Source of the DNA: Pseudomonadota bacterium
GTDB lineage: Bacteria > Desulfobacterota > Syntrophobacteria > Syntrophobacterales > Syntrophobacteraceae
Length of the DNA stretch: 52,848 nucleotides
Direction of reading: 5' to 3'
NCBI GenBank assembly: GCA_023416335.1
Contig: JAEZHY010000034.1
Location: 1 to 52,848, forward strand
Part shown: positions 1-8,963 of the stretch, one piece after another
How positions within the stretch are numbered: position 1 is the first letter of the stretch
Layout: the number at the start of each line of letters is the position of its first letter
Program-made: the position numbers and the translations under genes
The notes under the pieces: generated by a model
Told to the model about the DNA's origin: nothing
The model's input: only the letters and a program-made list of their open reading frames with translations
Databases searched by the model: none

Positions 1-301
1 TATCCCCAAGGCCGGAGACAATCTTTCTCTTCCGCTCCATCAGCCGGTTCAGATCGAAGGAGATGTCCGAGACGTCGATCCCCTGTTCGTTGAAGCGGGT
101 CTTGGCGAAATGGTAATATTCGGTCGATTCGAGAAGGGCCTTGCTCGGGATGCAGCCGACATTGAGGCACACCCCGCCCGGGTTCGAATCCTTTTCGACA
201 CAGGCCGTTTTCATTCCGAGTTCGGCGGCGCGGACCGCGGCAACATATCCGCCCGGACCGGCCCCGATCACGATGAGGTCAAACTCGTCAGCGGCGGGCA
301 T
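1..301 (-). CDS. lpdA: Dihydrolipoyl dehydrogenase (E3), N-terminal part, cut by window edge
   Basis: FAD-dependent oxidoreductase that reoxidises the dihydrolipoyl group of the 2-oxoacid dehydrogenase complex with NAD+. About 100 N-terminal residues are present. They show the FAD-binding dinucleotide motif ([14 protein letters not shown]) and the redox disulfide motif CLNVGC within [16 protein letters not shown], which is diagnostic of the family. The start ATG follows the sucB stop codon with no gap (TAGATG), so it is probably translationally coupled to sucB and is the third gene of a sucAB-lpdA operon. The rest of the gene lies beyond position 1. Confidence 0.95.
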   Translation of the reverse strand, partial: MPAADEFDLIVIGAGPGGYVAAVRAAELGMKTACVEKDSNPGGVCLNVGCIPSKALLESTEYYHFAKTRFNEQGIDVSDISFDLNRLMERKRKIVSGLGD

Positions 302-1594
302 CTACAGCTCCATCATGATACGCTCGGGATCTTCGATGCATTCTTTCACTTTTCGGAGGAATGTGACCGCTTCCCGTCCATCGATTATCCGATGGTCGTA
401 GCTGAGGGCCACGTACATCATCGGCCGGACCGTTATCTGGCCGTCTACGACAACGGGGCGGTCCTCGACCTTGTGCATGCCGAGTATTGCGCTCTGAGGC
501 GGGTTCAGGATGGGCGTGCTCAGTAGAGAGCCGAAGATTCCGCCGTTGGTGATGGAGAAAGTGCCTCCTTCGAGATCGGAAAGCTCCAGCCTGTTTTCGT
601 TTATCTTTTTGACGAAATCGACGATCGCCCTTTCGAGTCCCGCGAATCCCAGTTTATCCGCATCCCGGATTACCGGTACAACAAGTCCTTTTTGAGCGCC
701 GACAGCGACTCCGATATTGTAGTAGTTGTGATAGACGATATCGTTGCCTTCGATAAAGGCGTTCACCTCGGGCATTTGCTTGAGCGCCGCGACACAGGCC
801 TCGATGAAGAAGGACATCATTCCAAGCTTTATCCCGTGCTTTTTCTGGAATTCCTCCCCGAATTGCTGCCTCATGGCCTGGAGGCGGCTCATGTCGATTT
901 CATTGAACGTCGTGAGCATGGCGGTGTTGCGACGCGCGTCGAGGAGCCTTTCCGCAATCCGCCGGCGTATGGGGGACATCGGCTTTCGAACGGTCCCCTC
1001 CTGCGCGGGAACTCGTGTCACAGGCTGCGCAGGTCGGGGTGGTACGGGAATCTCCCGGCTCGGGGTCTTTGGCGCCGGTTTTCCGGGCGGCTGCTGTTCC
1101 AGGAACAGTCGCACATCCCCCTCCGTTATTCGACCTCCCGGTCCGCTGGGAGGAACGTCGGCAAGGTTGATGCCGCTTTCTTCAGCCAGGGCACGGGCCG
1201 ATGGGGCGATCGGGGCAGAGGGTCCAGAGGGCTCGGGAGCGGGCTTAACCGCCTGTTCCGCCAGGGGAGGAATCTGCGGAGCCGATACCGCCGGAGGCCG
1301 TTCTTTTTCCACGGGCTTCTCGGGAGCAGGAGCGGGCACACCCGTTCCGACCTGCGCGGCTTCCGTTTCTATCAGGCCCACAACCGTTCCGACAGCAACC
1401 GTGTTGCCCTCTCTGATCAGAATACTCAGCACGCCGTCCGAAGGGGCGGGTATCTCCAGCGTAACCTTGTCGGTTTCGATGACGAACAGCACTTCATCCT
1501 TCCGAACCCTTTCGCCGTCCTTTCTGAGCCACTCTGCAAGCAGAGCCTCCTGCACGGACTCGCCGACTTCGGGCACTTTCAGCTCTAGCTTCAT
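302..1594 (-). CDS. sucB: Dihydrolipoyllysine succinyltransferase, E2 of 2-oxoglutarate dehydrogenase
   Basis: Core acyltransferase that moves the succinyl group from lipoyl-lysine to CoA. The 430 residues are ordered as in the family: an N-terminal lipoyl domain (about 1-75) with lipoylation site K43 in ETDKVTLEI, a Pro/Ala-rich linker, a peripheral subunit-binding domain (about 130-168, SARALAEESGINLADV), a second linker, and the catalytic domain from about 200 ending with the HxxxDG site (H401, D405 in SYDHRIIDG). It lies 12 bp after sucA and abuts lpdA. Succinyl rather than acetyl specificity is inferred from the adjacent sucA-type E1. Confidence 0.95.
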   Translation of the reverse strand: MKLELKVPEVGESVQEALLAEWLRKDGERVRKDEVLFVIETDKVTLEIPAPSDGVLSILIREGNTVAVGTVVGLIETEAAQVGTGVPAPAPEKPVEKERPPAVSAPQIPPLAEQAVKPAPEPSGPSAPIAPSARALAEESGINLADVPPSGPGGRITEGDVRLFLEQQPPGKPAPKTPSREIPVPPRPAQPVTRVPAQEGTVRKPMSPIRRRIAERLLDARRNTAMLTTFNEIDMSRLQAMRQQFGEEFQKKHGIKLGMMSFFIEACVAALKQMPEVNAFIEGNDIVYHNYYNIGVAVGAQKGLVVPVIRDADKLGFAGLERAIVDFVKKINENRLELSDLEGGTFSITNGGIFGSLLSTPILNPPQSAILGMHKVEDRPVVVDGQITVRPMMYVALSYDHRIIDGREAVTFLRKVKECIEDPERIMMEL

Positions 1595-1606
1595 GACCTC
1601 TCCTGC

Positions 1607-4327
1607 CTATGCGGACTTTTGCGGAAATACCCTGTCCAGGAGCATCTCCCGCTCTTGTTTGTAGAATGCCAGGTAACCCGAAGCGGGACTCGGTGCAGGC
1701 GGCCTGGCGATAACGCCGGGTTCCCTGCCGGTCAAAGTCTTGAGCCTGGGCTGCATGAAAGTCCAGGCTCCCATGTTTTCGGGCTCTTCCTGGACCCAGT
1801 AAGTGTCCGATTCCGACGAGTACTTTGCAAGCACTTCTTTCAGTCCGGCTTCCGGAAAGGGGTACAACTGCTCGACCCGTATCACGGCCGTGTCTTTGGA
1901 AGCCGTCGCGCCGCGTTTTTCGAGCAGGTCATAATAGATCTTTCCGCTGCAAAGCAGGACCCTGGACGCACTCTCGACTTCCGGATCCCCCATTACCTCA
2001 TGGAACCGCCCGGATGACAGCTCTGTCAGTGTCGATACGGCAGCGGGAAGCCTCAGGAGCCTCTTCGGCGTGAATATAAGCAGCGGCTTTCGAAAATTCC
2101 TTTTCATCTGCCGGCGCAGCAGATGAAAATACTGCGCCGGAGTACTCGGGTTGCAGACCTGGATGTTGTCGTCCGCGCACAGTTGCAAAAACCGCTCGAT
2201 ACGGCCGCTCGAGTGTTCGGGCCCCTGGCCTTCGATACCGTGCGGGAGCAGAACGGTCAGGCCGCTCAGTCTGTGCCATTTGGATTCGGCACTGACAATA
2301 AACTGGTCGAAAATGGTCTGGGCATTGTTGGCAAAATCTCCGAACTGAGCCTCCCAGATCGTGAGTGTGCCGGGGCTGACGAGCGAAAAGCCGTATTCGA
2401 AGCCGAGAACGGCATTCTCTGAAAGAGCGCTGTCAAAAACCATGTAAGGGGCCTGCGCGGGAGCGAGGTGGTTCAAAGGAACGTAATGGGTCCCGGTGTT
2501 CACTTCGGAAAGCACGCTGTGCCTCTGGCTGAAAGTTCCGCGACTGCTGTCCTGGCCGCTCAGGCGAATCGGTACGCCTTCGACCAGGAGCGATGCGAAT
2601 GCAAGGGATTCGGCATTCGCCCAGTCTATCCCCTCCCCGTTCCCGACCGCATGGAACCTCCTGCCCAGGATTCGAAGCAGGCGGGGATGCACGGAAAAGC
2701 CTTCCGGAATTTCATTCAGTTTCTTCGCGAGATCCACCAGCCCCTGTCGGTCGAAACCGGTTTCGACCGGGTCCCAGGAATATTTTCCGCTTATGCCCTG
2801 CCAGATATCATAAAACCGGTCTTCAGGCATTTTACAGGTTTTGTTGTGCGCCGCCGTATAGCCCAAATCCATGCACGCGTTTATCCCCTCGACGATGTGC
2901 GCGACTTCCTCTTCGGTCACGGTCCCCGATTCCTGCAGGACACGGGAATATATCGTGTACAGGGGAGGTCTGTCCTTGATTCGGGCATACATCTCCGGCT
3001 GCGTATAGTAGGGTTCATCTCCTTCATTATGCCCGTAGCGCCTGTAGCAAACCACATCGAGGACGACGTCCTTGCCGAATTGATTCCGGTACTCCATCGC
3101 CAGTTTTGCCATGTGAACCGCGGCTTCCGGGTCCTCACCGTGAATGTGGAATATCGGCACCATGAGCATTTTGGCGATATCGGTGGCATACCGTGTCGAA
3201 CGGGCATGCTCCGGCAGGGTGGTGAAACCGATCTGGTTGTTGATGATGATATGAAGGGTTCCTCCTGTCCGGTATCCTTCGAGTTGGGAAAGGTTCAGTG
3301 TCTCCGCAACGATCCCCTGCCCCGCAAAGGCTGCGTCCCCGTGAATCAGAACGGGGAGTACCAGGCTGGGGCCGGACCGCCCGGGCTCCTTCAGCTCTTT
3401 TTCCCTGGCATAGGCGATTCCTTCCAGAACGGGATTGACCGCTTCGAGATGACTCGGATTGCTCGCGAGCAGGATTCTGAGAGGTTTGCCTCCCTGCGGG
3501 GCCACATCTGCCATGAATCCGCGGTGGTACTTGACATCGCCCGCGCCGTATACCGATTCGGGATCGTAATGCTCTTCGAACTCGCAAAATACATGTTCGT
3601 AGAGTTTGTTCATGATGTTGACCTGAACATTCAGCCGTCCGCGGTGGGCCATCCCGATCAGGATTTCATGGAAGCCGTTCGAATGCCGCAGGAGAGCATC
3701 CATGACGGCAATTATTATTTCCGCCCCTTCGAGCGAAAACCGTTTCTGTCCGACATAGCGCGTGTGGAGAAACTGCTCGAACAGGGTTGCCTGGCAGAGC
3801 TTGTTGAGTATCAGGAGTTTTTCTTCCCTGTTTATTTGAGGATGGTTCCGGTTGGGTTCCATCCGCTCCTGAAGCCAGAGACGTTCGTTCGGATCCTGCA
3901 GGTGCATGTATTCAACCCCGACCGACCTGCAGTAGGTCTCACGGAGCGCGGAGATAATATCTCCGAGGGGGGCCGATTCTTTGAACAATGTCGGCGGAGC
4001 ATAAAACTCACGGCCCAGGTCCTCTTCCGACAGGTCGAACGCAGAGAGTTCGAGAAGACTGTGCCGGACCGCGCATGACGACAGGGGATCGAGACAGGCC
4101 AGTAGGTGTCCGAGATCACGGTAGCGGTGAATGAGATGCTGCACGTTACACTGCTTCAGCAGCTCTCCTTTGTCACAAAACCCGGCGCCTGTTCGCTCCG
4201 GCCGCATTCCGAATTCAAAGCCTTCGAAAAAAGTCCGCCACTCCCGGCCTACACTATCCGGGTTTGCTTTCCACTTCTGGTATTGGGCGTCGATATATTC
4301 AGCGCTCAAGCTATATGATATTTCCAT
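1607..4327 (-). CDS. sucA: 2-oxoglutarate dehydrogenase E1 component
   Basis: Thiamine-diphosphate enzyme that decarboxylates 2-oxoglutarate and succinylates the lipoyl arm of SucB. The 906 residues match the family length. The N-terminus has the typical E2-binding helix (SAEYIDAQYQKWKANP). The ThDP/Mg region is visible as GDAAFAGQGIVAETLNLS and NNQIGFTT, and the transketolase-like pyrimidine domain contains GFEYGFSLVSP. I chose the ATG at 4327; a TTG two codons upstream (4333) is also possible. It is the first gene of sucAB-lpdA, with about 250 bp of leader or promoter DNA upstream. A complete OGDH is somewhat unusual for an anaerobe, where 2-oxoglutarate:ferredoxin oxidoreductase is common. 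Confidence 0.96.
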   Translation of the reverse strand: MEISYSLSAEYIDAQYQKWKANPDSVGREWRTFFEGFEFGMRPERTGAGFCDKGELLKQCNVQHLIHRYRDLGHLLACLDPLSSCAVRHSLLELSAFDLSEEDLGREFYAPPTLFKESAPLGDIISALRETYCRSVGVEYMHLQDPNERLWLQERMEPNRNHPQINREEKLLILNKLCQATLFEQFLHTRYVGQKRFSLEGAEIIIAVMDALLRHSNGFHEILIGMAHRGRLNVQVNIMNKLYEHVFCEFEEHYDPESVYGAGDVKYHRGFMADVAPQGGKPLRILLASNPSHLEAVNPVLEGIAYAREKELKEPGRSGPSLVLPVLIHGDAAFAGQGIVAETLNLSQLEGYRTGGTLHIIINNQIGFTTLPEHARSTRYATDIAKMLMVPIFHIHGEDPEAAVHMAKLAMEYRNQFGKDVVLDVVCYRRYGHNEGDEPYYTQPEMYARIKDRPPLYTIYSRVLQESGTVTEEEVAHIVEGINACMDLGYTAAHNKTCKMPEDRFYDIWQGISGKYSWDPVETGFDRQGLVDLAKKLNEIPEGFSVHPRLLRILGRRFHAVGNGEGIDWANAESLAFASLLVEGVPIRLSGQDSSRGTFSQRHSVLSEVNTGTHYVPLNHLAPAQAPYMVFDSALSENAVLGFEYGFSLVSPGTLTIWEAQFGDFANNAQTIFDQFIVSAESKWHRLSGLTVLLPHGIEGQGPEHSSGRIERFLQLCADDNIQVCNPSTPAQYFHLLRRQMKRNFRKPLLIFTPKRLLRLPAAVSTLTELSSGRFHEVMGDPEVESASRVLLCSGKIYYDLLEKRGATASKDTAVIRVEQLYPFPEAGLKEVLAKYSSESDTYWVQEEPENMGAWTFMQPRLKTLTGREPGVIARPPAPSPASGYLAFYKQEREMLLDRVFPQKSA

Positions 4328-4574
4328 AGGCAATTAATTCCCTGATGCTGTTGCTGCTGCGAAGCTCTTAAAAGAACTGATTTTCCTCGCAGAAGGACAA
4401 AAGACGGCACACGATCGATCATCCCAAATTCCGACCAATGAAAGAGATAGCTATGATGGGATTTATGTCAAGAACTTACCGACCGATGCAGGAGCGGAAA
4501 GCCGCTCCCGAATGAGGGACGGGGGGAAAACAAATGCCGGACTTAAAGCGCAGATGTCTGAATATAATCGCTTA

Positions 4575-4967
4575 TTAGCCGCTCATGACTTCTGCAGTAC
4601 GATGATCGTAGGTAAAATTATCTATGAAATCCTGCAGCATGGACATATGCCTGACGCTCAGGTTCTCGAACTGCACCCCGCAACGACGGGTGGAGAGCTG
4701 TTCCCAGGAGCCCTCAGGGATTTCGGTATCGTAAATTATCTTGCACTGGACCCGGTCCACATGAATGAACCGGCCGTTACTCCCGAAGATCTTTATGCCG
4801 GAGCACCCTATATTCACGTCTTTTGTCGCTAGATAACGAACACATAGACCTCCCAGGCTGATATCCACTATCTGGCCGAGGTTGATCAATTCATCGGGTC
4901 TTAAGAAAGCTGCAAAAGCACCTTCTTTCCCTTTGTATCTCCTATGTTTCCTCTTTTCTTCAGACAT
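4575..4967 (-). CDS. PilZ-domain protein
   Basis: Small, probably cytoplasmic protein (130 aa) made almost entirely of a PilZ domain, the c-di-GMP-binding fold. The basic RxxxR-type motif is at the extreme N-terminus (KRKHRRYKG) and the second motif is DISLGG (DxSxxG), so both ligand-binding elements are present. I chose ATG 4967, which has GGGAAG upstream, over a TTG 12 codons earlier. It stands alone with no flagellar or cellulose genes beside it, so the output is unknown. Binding of c-di-GMP is inferred from the conserved motifs. Confidence 0.85.
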   Translation of the reverse strand: MSEEKRKHRRYKGKEGAFAAFLRPDELINLGQIVDISLGGLCVRYLATKDVNIGCSGIKIFGSNGRFIHVDRVQCKIIYDTEIPEGSWEQLSTRRCGVQFENLSVRHMSMLQDFIDNFTYDHRTAEVMSG

Positions 4968-5421
4968 TTGCTTCCCATCAAATAATATATGAGGAGAGAC
5001 CAACCTGCGGCCCTGAAATAAAGGAACCCAGCGAATAGCAGAATATTGACGATCAAATCTTAAGGTCGGTCTGACGAAAAAACGTACGATGGATCTCCAA
5101 CCATGCGGTTATGTTCTATTTAATGCGATTCGAACTGCACTAAAAGGGGGATTTTAAGGGGTATGAAATGGGTAGCCATATAACTAGAATCAGCGGATGT
5201 TCAAACAAGACGCTACGATATATGGCGTTTCGGAACGGGTACAATTTCGCAGTCCTTTTCAACACCTGCGTGTTTGAGCTAAAAACGGGGATCGCATACC
5301 CAACCCGAAAGCATGGTGGGAAATCTTTGATTTTATAAATATCTCGGCAACTTCCGCCTATTCACACCAATTCCGGAGCGCGCCGGTTCTCACATGAACA
5401 CATCGTTGGAGGATCCATTCC
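4968..5421. other. Intergenic region, no gene seen
   Basis: About 450 bp between two minus-strand genes. It is more AT-rich than its surroundings and all frames are broken by stops. It must hold the promoter of the PilZ gene and the end of the next transcript. I see no convincing terminator, RNA or repeat. Confidence 0.5.
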
Positions 5422-5757
5422 TCATTGGCACAAATATCCCCCCCTCCCCTCCAGTTCCGCCAGAAATTCGATCGCAACCCGGTGTCCCATACATGCCTGT
5501 TTTTCGAGCTTCGATACAATCAGCCTGTACATGTGCTTCGTTTGTTCTCCCTCGCGTGTCCAGTTCTTGAATTCCCTCAGTCCTATTTGCCTGATTTTCT
5601 CCATTGCGGCTTCCAGTAGATGATTGGCAACCGGACCGGATTCGTCCATCCCATGGTCGATGATGTGGAGGATCTCCCTCATTTCATCAAAGTGTATCGT
5701 CAGATCGAGCCCCGAAAATGTCTTGCCGGACGTATGCTTCTGCCGCTCTTTTTCCAT
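5422..5757 (-). CDS. Uncharacterised small helical protein
   Basis: 111 aa, predicted mostly helical and rich in charged residues and histidine, with no signal peptide or membrane segment. The product is not recognised. The start at 5757 is set by a strong AAGGAGC ribosome site seven bases upstream; a longer reading to 5853 lacks one. The His- and Glu-rich segment (HFDEMREILHIIDHGMDE) could bind metal, but I cannot link it to a family. It is a lone gene, divergent from the phzF-like gene. Confidence 0.6.
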   Translation of the reverse strand: MEKERQKHTSGKTFSGLDLTIHFDEMREILHIIDHGMDESGPVANHLLEAAMEKIRQIGLREFKNWTREGEQTKHMYRLIVSKLEKQACMGHRVAIEFLAELEGRGGYLCQ

Positions 5758-6010
5758 GCTCAAAGCTCCTTCCCCCAATGCGACGAGCTTCCCCCCACCG
5801 CACTTCCCCTCCGAATATTTATACGGGGCGGCAATATGCCTCCTAATGATCATTTTAACAATTTTATTAGTATCTTATGTAGTTTATAATGTGCATTCTC
5901 ATTACCGGGGAGCAAAAATATATTGGCCTTGGATGAATTCCGTGAGCATATAGCATCTTTGCGATTATAAACGAATAGCAACAACATCGCATTTGAAGAG
6001 GAAGCGAGCC

Positions 6011-6904
6011 GTGAAGAGACTGCCGTTCAAAAAGATCGATGCCTTCACGACCGGCCGGGCGGAGGGCAATCCTGCGGGCTGCGTGTACCTCGATGAAGGC
6101 ACACAACTTACAGATGCCGAAATGACCAGGATCGCACGGGAACTAAAAGGCTTCGTCAGTGAGGTCGGCTTTCTCCGGTCCGATCGTGACGGTCTTTCAT
6201 TGAGGTATTTTTCTTCGGAATGCGAAGTCGACTTCTGCGGGCATGCGACTATCGCGGTCATGTACGACCTGATTCTCGGGAACAGGGAACTTCGCCGTCA
6301 AAAAGAACTGCTGGTTCGGGTCGGTACGGAAAGTCTGAGCGTGCTCAATCGGATTTCCGAGGAGAATGCGGTCTTTATCACTGCGCCGTCGCCCCGGTTT
6401 CTTCCGTGTGGCGTGGAGGCTGCAGACGTTGCCGAATCCCTGTCGGCAGGCGGGGACGCGGTCGACCCGACCGGGCCGATTCAGGTCATAAATGCCGGCC
6501 TCAGAACACTCATCGTGCCGCTTGTTTCACTTGATACATGCCTGAGCATGCATCCCCGACAGGATGAACTCCGAAAATACTGCCTCGAAAATGATATCGA
6601 CATAGTCCTGGTGTTCTGCCGTCAGGCGGCCCTGCCGAAAAGCGATTACCGCACGCGTGTATTTGCGCCCAGGTTCGGATACCTGGAGGACCCGGCGACC
6701 GGGTCCGGAAATGCGGCATTTGGACATTACCTGCTTCAGCAGGGTTGGTGGAACGGCGGCGGAGTGGTCATCGAACAGGGGCCGTCCCGGGACAATCCCA
6801 ACATTGTCAGGCTCCGCAGCATGGGCGACGGCCCGGGGAAGAGGGTACTATTCGGTGGAGCCGCGGTTTTGCGTATAGATGGGTCCTATTGTCTGCAGGA
6901 ATAA
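6011..6904 (+). CDS. PhzF-family isomerase/epimerase-like protein
   Basis: Member of the PhzF (diaminopimelate-epimerase fold) family, cofactor-free isomerases acting on small metabolites. The 297 residues match the family length. Hallmarks are the N-terminal IDAFTTGRAEGNPAGCVYLD, the first-domain catalytic glutamate region (FVSEVGFL), CGHATIA in the middle, and the second-domain signature EDPATGSGNAAFGHYL. The GTG at 6011 has AGAGGAAG upstream and is preferred to a TTG at 5993. It is a single gene ended by a perfect hairpin terminator. There are no phenazine genes nearby, so the substrate is unknown and phenazine synthesis is not implied. Confidence 0.88.
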   Translation: MKRLPFKKIDAFTTGRAEGNPAGCVYLDEGTQLTDAEMTRIARELKGFVSEVGFLRSDRDGLSLRYFSSECEVDFCGHATIAVMYDLILGNRELRRQKELLVRVGTESLSVLNRISEENAVFITAPSPRFLPCGVEAADVAESLSAGGDAVDPTGPIQVINAGLRTLIVPLVSLDTCLSMHPRQDELRKYCLENDIDIVLVFCRQAALPKSDYRTRVFAPRFGYLEDPATGSGNAAFGHYLLQQGWWNGGGVVIEQGPSRDNPNIVRLRSMGDGPGKRVLFGGAAVLRIDGSYCLQE

Positions 6905-6911
6905 ATATTTG

Positions 6912-6950
6912 AGGTGGGCACGTCACCGGCGTGCCCACCTTTCCGTTTTT
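6912..6950 (+). terminator. Rho-independent terminator of the phzF-like gene
   Basis: Perfect 11-bp inverted repeat (AGGTGGGCACG at 6912-6922, complement at 6930-6940) with a 7-base loop, followed by TTTCCGTTTTT, starting 8 bp after the stop codon. Confidence 0.88.
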
Positions 6951-6997
6951 CGCGGGATGCAACTACCTGGCTTGCTGCCTGCTTCAGCCCTGTTGCA

Positions 6998-7441
6998 TCA
7001 TTTCATCTTCTGTTTGATCTTTTCCTTTTCCTGTTCGAATTCTTCCAGGAATTTCGGGAATTGGCCCGGGTTGAGCTTTTGCTTGGCCAACTTGAACACC
7101 TTCCCTTCTTCCTCCTTCACATGATGCTCGATCAGCTCTTTTAAGACGCTGAGCTTGGCGCTCCAGCGCTCGTCGGACTGCGGCATCTTGACCATTTCAT
7201 TAAAGACGAGTTCCGTCACATGGTGCTCTTCGAATCCTTCCAACGTGTCCTCGCGGGCATCTTCATTTCCCATGAGAGCCTGGTAGAAGACTTTTTCCTC
7301 TGCCTTCAGATGGGGCATAAGTTCCTTTTTCAGTTGTTCGAAAAGCTCTCCCCTGTTTCCGTCACCGCCGTGAAGCTTCTCCAGCAGATCTTTCACCTCG
7401 CGGTGGTCTTTTCGCAGTTGGGCGAAAAACTCGTTTGCCAT
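6998..7441 (-). CDS. Hemerythrin HHE-domain protein
   Basis: 147-aa four-helix protein of the hemerythrin-like HHE family, which binds a di-iron centre and acts in O2, NO or iron sensing or scavenging. Candidate ligands are the DHREV start of helix 1, HLKAEEKVFYQAL (HxxxE type), EEHHVTELVF and EHHVKEEEGKVF. The C-terminus is a Lys/Glu-rich helix. ATG 7441 is chosen because AAGGAGAG lies seven bases upstream. It is monocistronic. Metal occupancy and role are inferred from the family. Confidence 0.88.
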   Translation of the reverse strand: MANEFFAQLRKDHREVKDLLEKLHGGDGNRGELFEQLKKELMPHLKAEEKVFYQALMGNEDAREDTLEGFEEHHVTELVFNEMVKMPQSDERWSAKLSVLKELIEHHVKEEEGKVFKLAKQKLNPGQFPKFLEEFEQEKEKIKQKMK

Positions 7442-7642
7442 GACTCTCTCCTTGAATCCGGGGAATGAAAACGCACTGCGACATTCAGGAAAAGGTTTAC
7501 CAGGCACTGTGGATAAGAGGCGGCGGGATTTTGTTAAATGGGGAAACCAGGGTAATTTTCAGTGCGCCATCATGCAATCGCGACCAGACCTGCGGATAGT
7601 TTTCCAATCTACTTCAATCAAGATCGAAGTCCATCACATGAA

Positions 7643-7683
7643 TGACACGGGCTACCTCACTTTGTTGCCCGTGCCGGAGGCAA
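7643..7683. repeat. Dispersed hairpin repeat, copy 1
   Basis: A 41-bp element that begins TGACACGGGC and ends TTGCCCGTGCCGGAGGCAA, able to form a stem between CACGGGC and GCCCGTG. Nearly the same sequence recurs at 42930-42971 with a different loop. It lies just downstream of the J-domain gene. Confidence 0.7.
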
Positions 7684-7690
7684 TTCATTT

Positions 7691-7725
7691 CAGTTCACTG
7701 TTTACTGCTCACTGTTCACTGTTTT
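7691..7725. repeat. Short CAGTGAAC-type tandem repeat, copy 1
   Basis: On the minus strand this reads as degenerate 7-8 base units (CAGTGAAC, AGTGAGC, AGTAAAC, AGTGAAC). The stop codon of the J-domain gene lies inside it. A related array is at 9991-10035. Confidence 0.65.
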
Positions 7726-8737
7726 GGGGGTGTTTCAATCCAAGCAGTTGTTCATAAGCTTCAGAGAGCTTCAGAAAATCATCATGCCTGCCGCCTTTGT
7801 CCGGATGCCTCTTTTTTGCCTTCCGCCGATACAGGCTGATCAGTTGTTTCCTGCTCATGCGATTGAATTCTTCGCCGGTTATCCCGAAAACCTCAAAGGC
7901 TACCTGGACGGAAATCCTGGGCGCAGGCTCGGACCGCGGAGTGAAGCGATACCCGAAGAAGAAACCCTCGAACCACGTCTCGAACGTGAAGTCGGAGTCG
8001 AAATAGAGCCAGGCATATTTTTGCAGATATTTGTGCAGACCGCCCCAGTCGTCCCGGTCCACTCCGAGGAAGAAATTCTCATCAACATTGAGACCGCACA
8101 AGGCCATCTGAACATATTCGTCCAGTTCGTAGCGGTCCATTGCAGCGGGGTTTTCCCGGAGATACTGCGGGTATAGAAGAGGTATTCCCAGAGAAGCGTA
8201 TACGTATGTAGCGAATTCCCCGGGGGGCAGGCGGCGCTCCATCCGGTCGATCGCGCTCTCGATTTCATCGCGGGACTTGCAAAGGAACACATTGAGGAAC
8301 TTCCAGTGCTTGAGGCTCAATTCCCCGGAATCCATCCGGCCAAACCTCAGGTAGTAGAGCCGCCTGGCATCGAAGATGTGTACCCTGCGCCCGCCTTTTG
8401 CCAAATCGTCGAGATCGCAGTTTATGCTCGTCCGGGATCGATGGGCATGGTGGAACCTCTCGATTATCGTCCGGATATCGGGCCTGATAAACGGCATGAA
8501 AACGGATTCCAGGTCTTCCGACGTATAGCGCACCCCAAGTCTCCGGAGGCTTTCCTCCAGCTCCGGCTTGAAGTAGAAGCCGTGACCGCTCCAGGTGTAT
8601 TCTATGTAAATCGTTGGATCCGGACCGAGGTCCAATAGATCGCGTGATTTGAGTATCCCGCGATCGGCATAAGTCTCGCTAAGAATGAAGTGAGAGTATG
8701 GTCTTTTTTCTATTCGTTTGAGGTAAAAGGGAATCAC
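7709..8737 (-). CDS. J-domain protein with large uncharacterised N-terminal region
   Basis: 342 aa. The C-terminal 60 residues form a J-domain (FGITGEEFNRMSRKQLISLY onwards) with the HPD tripeptide in KKRHPDKGG, so the protein should stimulate a DnaK-type ATPase. The first 270 residues are rich in Tyr, Phe, Asp and Arg and match no family I know; there is no zinc-finger or C-terminal DnaJ domain. GTG 8737 is the apparent start, but its AAGGA Shine-Dalgarno touches the start codon, so the true start is uncertain. The last codons run into a repeat. It is likely a specialised co-chaperone with an unknown client. Confidence 0.8.
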   Translation of the reverse strand: MIPFYLKRIEKRPYSHFILSETYADRGILKSRDLLDLGPDPTIYIEYTWSGHGFYFKPELEESLRRLGVRYTSEDLESVFMPFIRPDIRTIIERFHHAHRSRTSINCDLDDLAKGGRRVHIFDARRLYYLRFGRMDSGELSLKHWKFLNVFLCKSRDEIESAIDRMERRLPPGEFATYVYASLGIPLLYPQYLRENPAAMDRYELDEYVQMALCGLNVDENFFLGVDRDDWGGLHKYLQKYAWLYFDSDFTFETWFEGFFFGYRFTPRSEPAPRISVQVAFEVFGITGEEFNRMSRKQLISLYRRKAKKRHPDKGGRHDDFLKLSEAYEQLLGLKHPQNSEQ

Positions 8738-8963
8738 TCCTTTCGGACAGCTTCGTATTCTGCCGGGATTATTTAATCAGGCGGGCAATTTTCTGTCTGA
8801 AAATACTCTAAACATCAAGCTATCGTAAAGCTATTTGAGAAAAAAACCGATTTAATTGATGGCCGATATGCGGTCCACATCCTAGCCGGTACTGTCGAGA
8901 AGAGAAGCCGGAAGGATCGCCGTTCCCGACAATTTACATGATTTCCTTTTTCGGTGGAATAAT

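Noticed and set aside
692..1588. Long plus-strand open frames across sucB and sucA
   Set aside because: They are antisense shadows of clearly recognised genes in high-GC DNA, with composition typical of out-of-frame translation and no ribosome sites.
5885..5890. TATAAT box as promoter for the phzF-like gene
   Set aside because: The box is perfect, but no acceptable -35 element lies 16-18 bp upstream and the leader would be about 115 bases; too weak to list.
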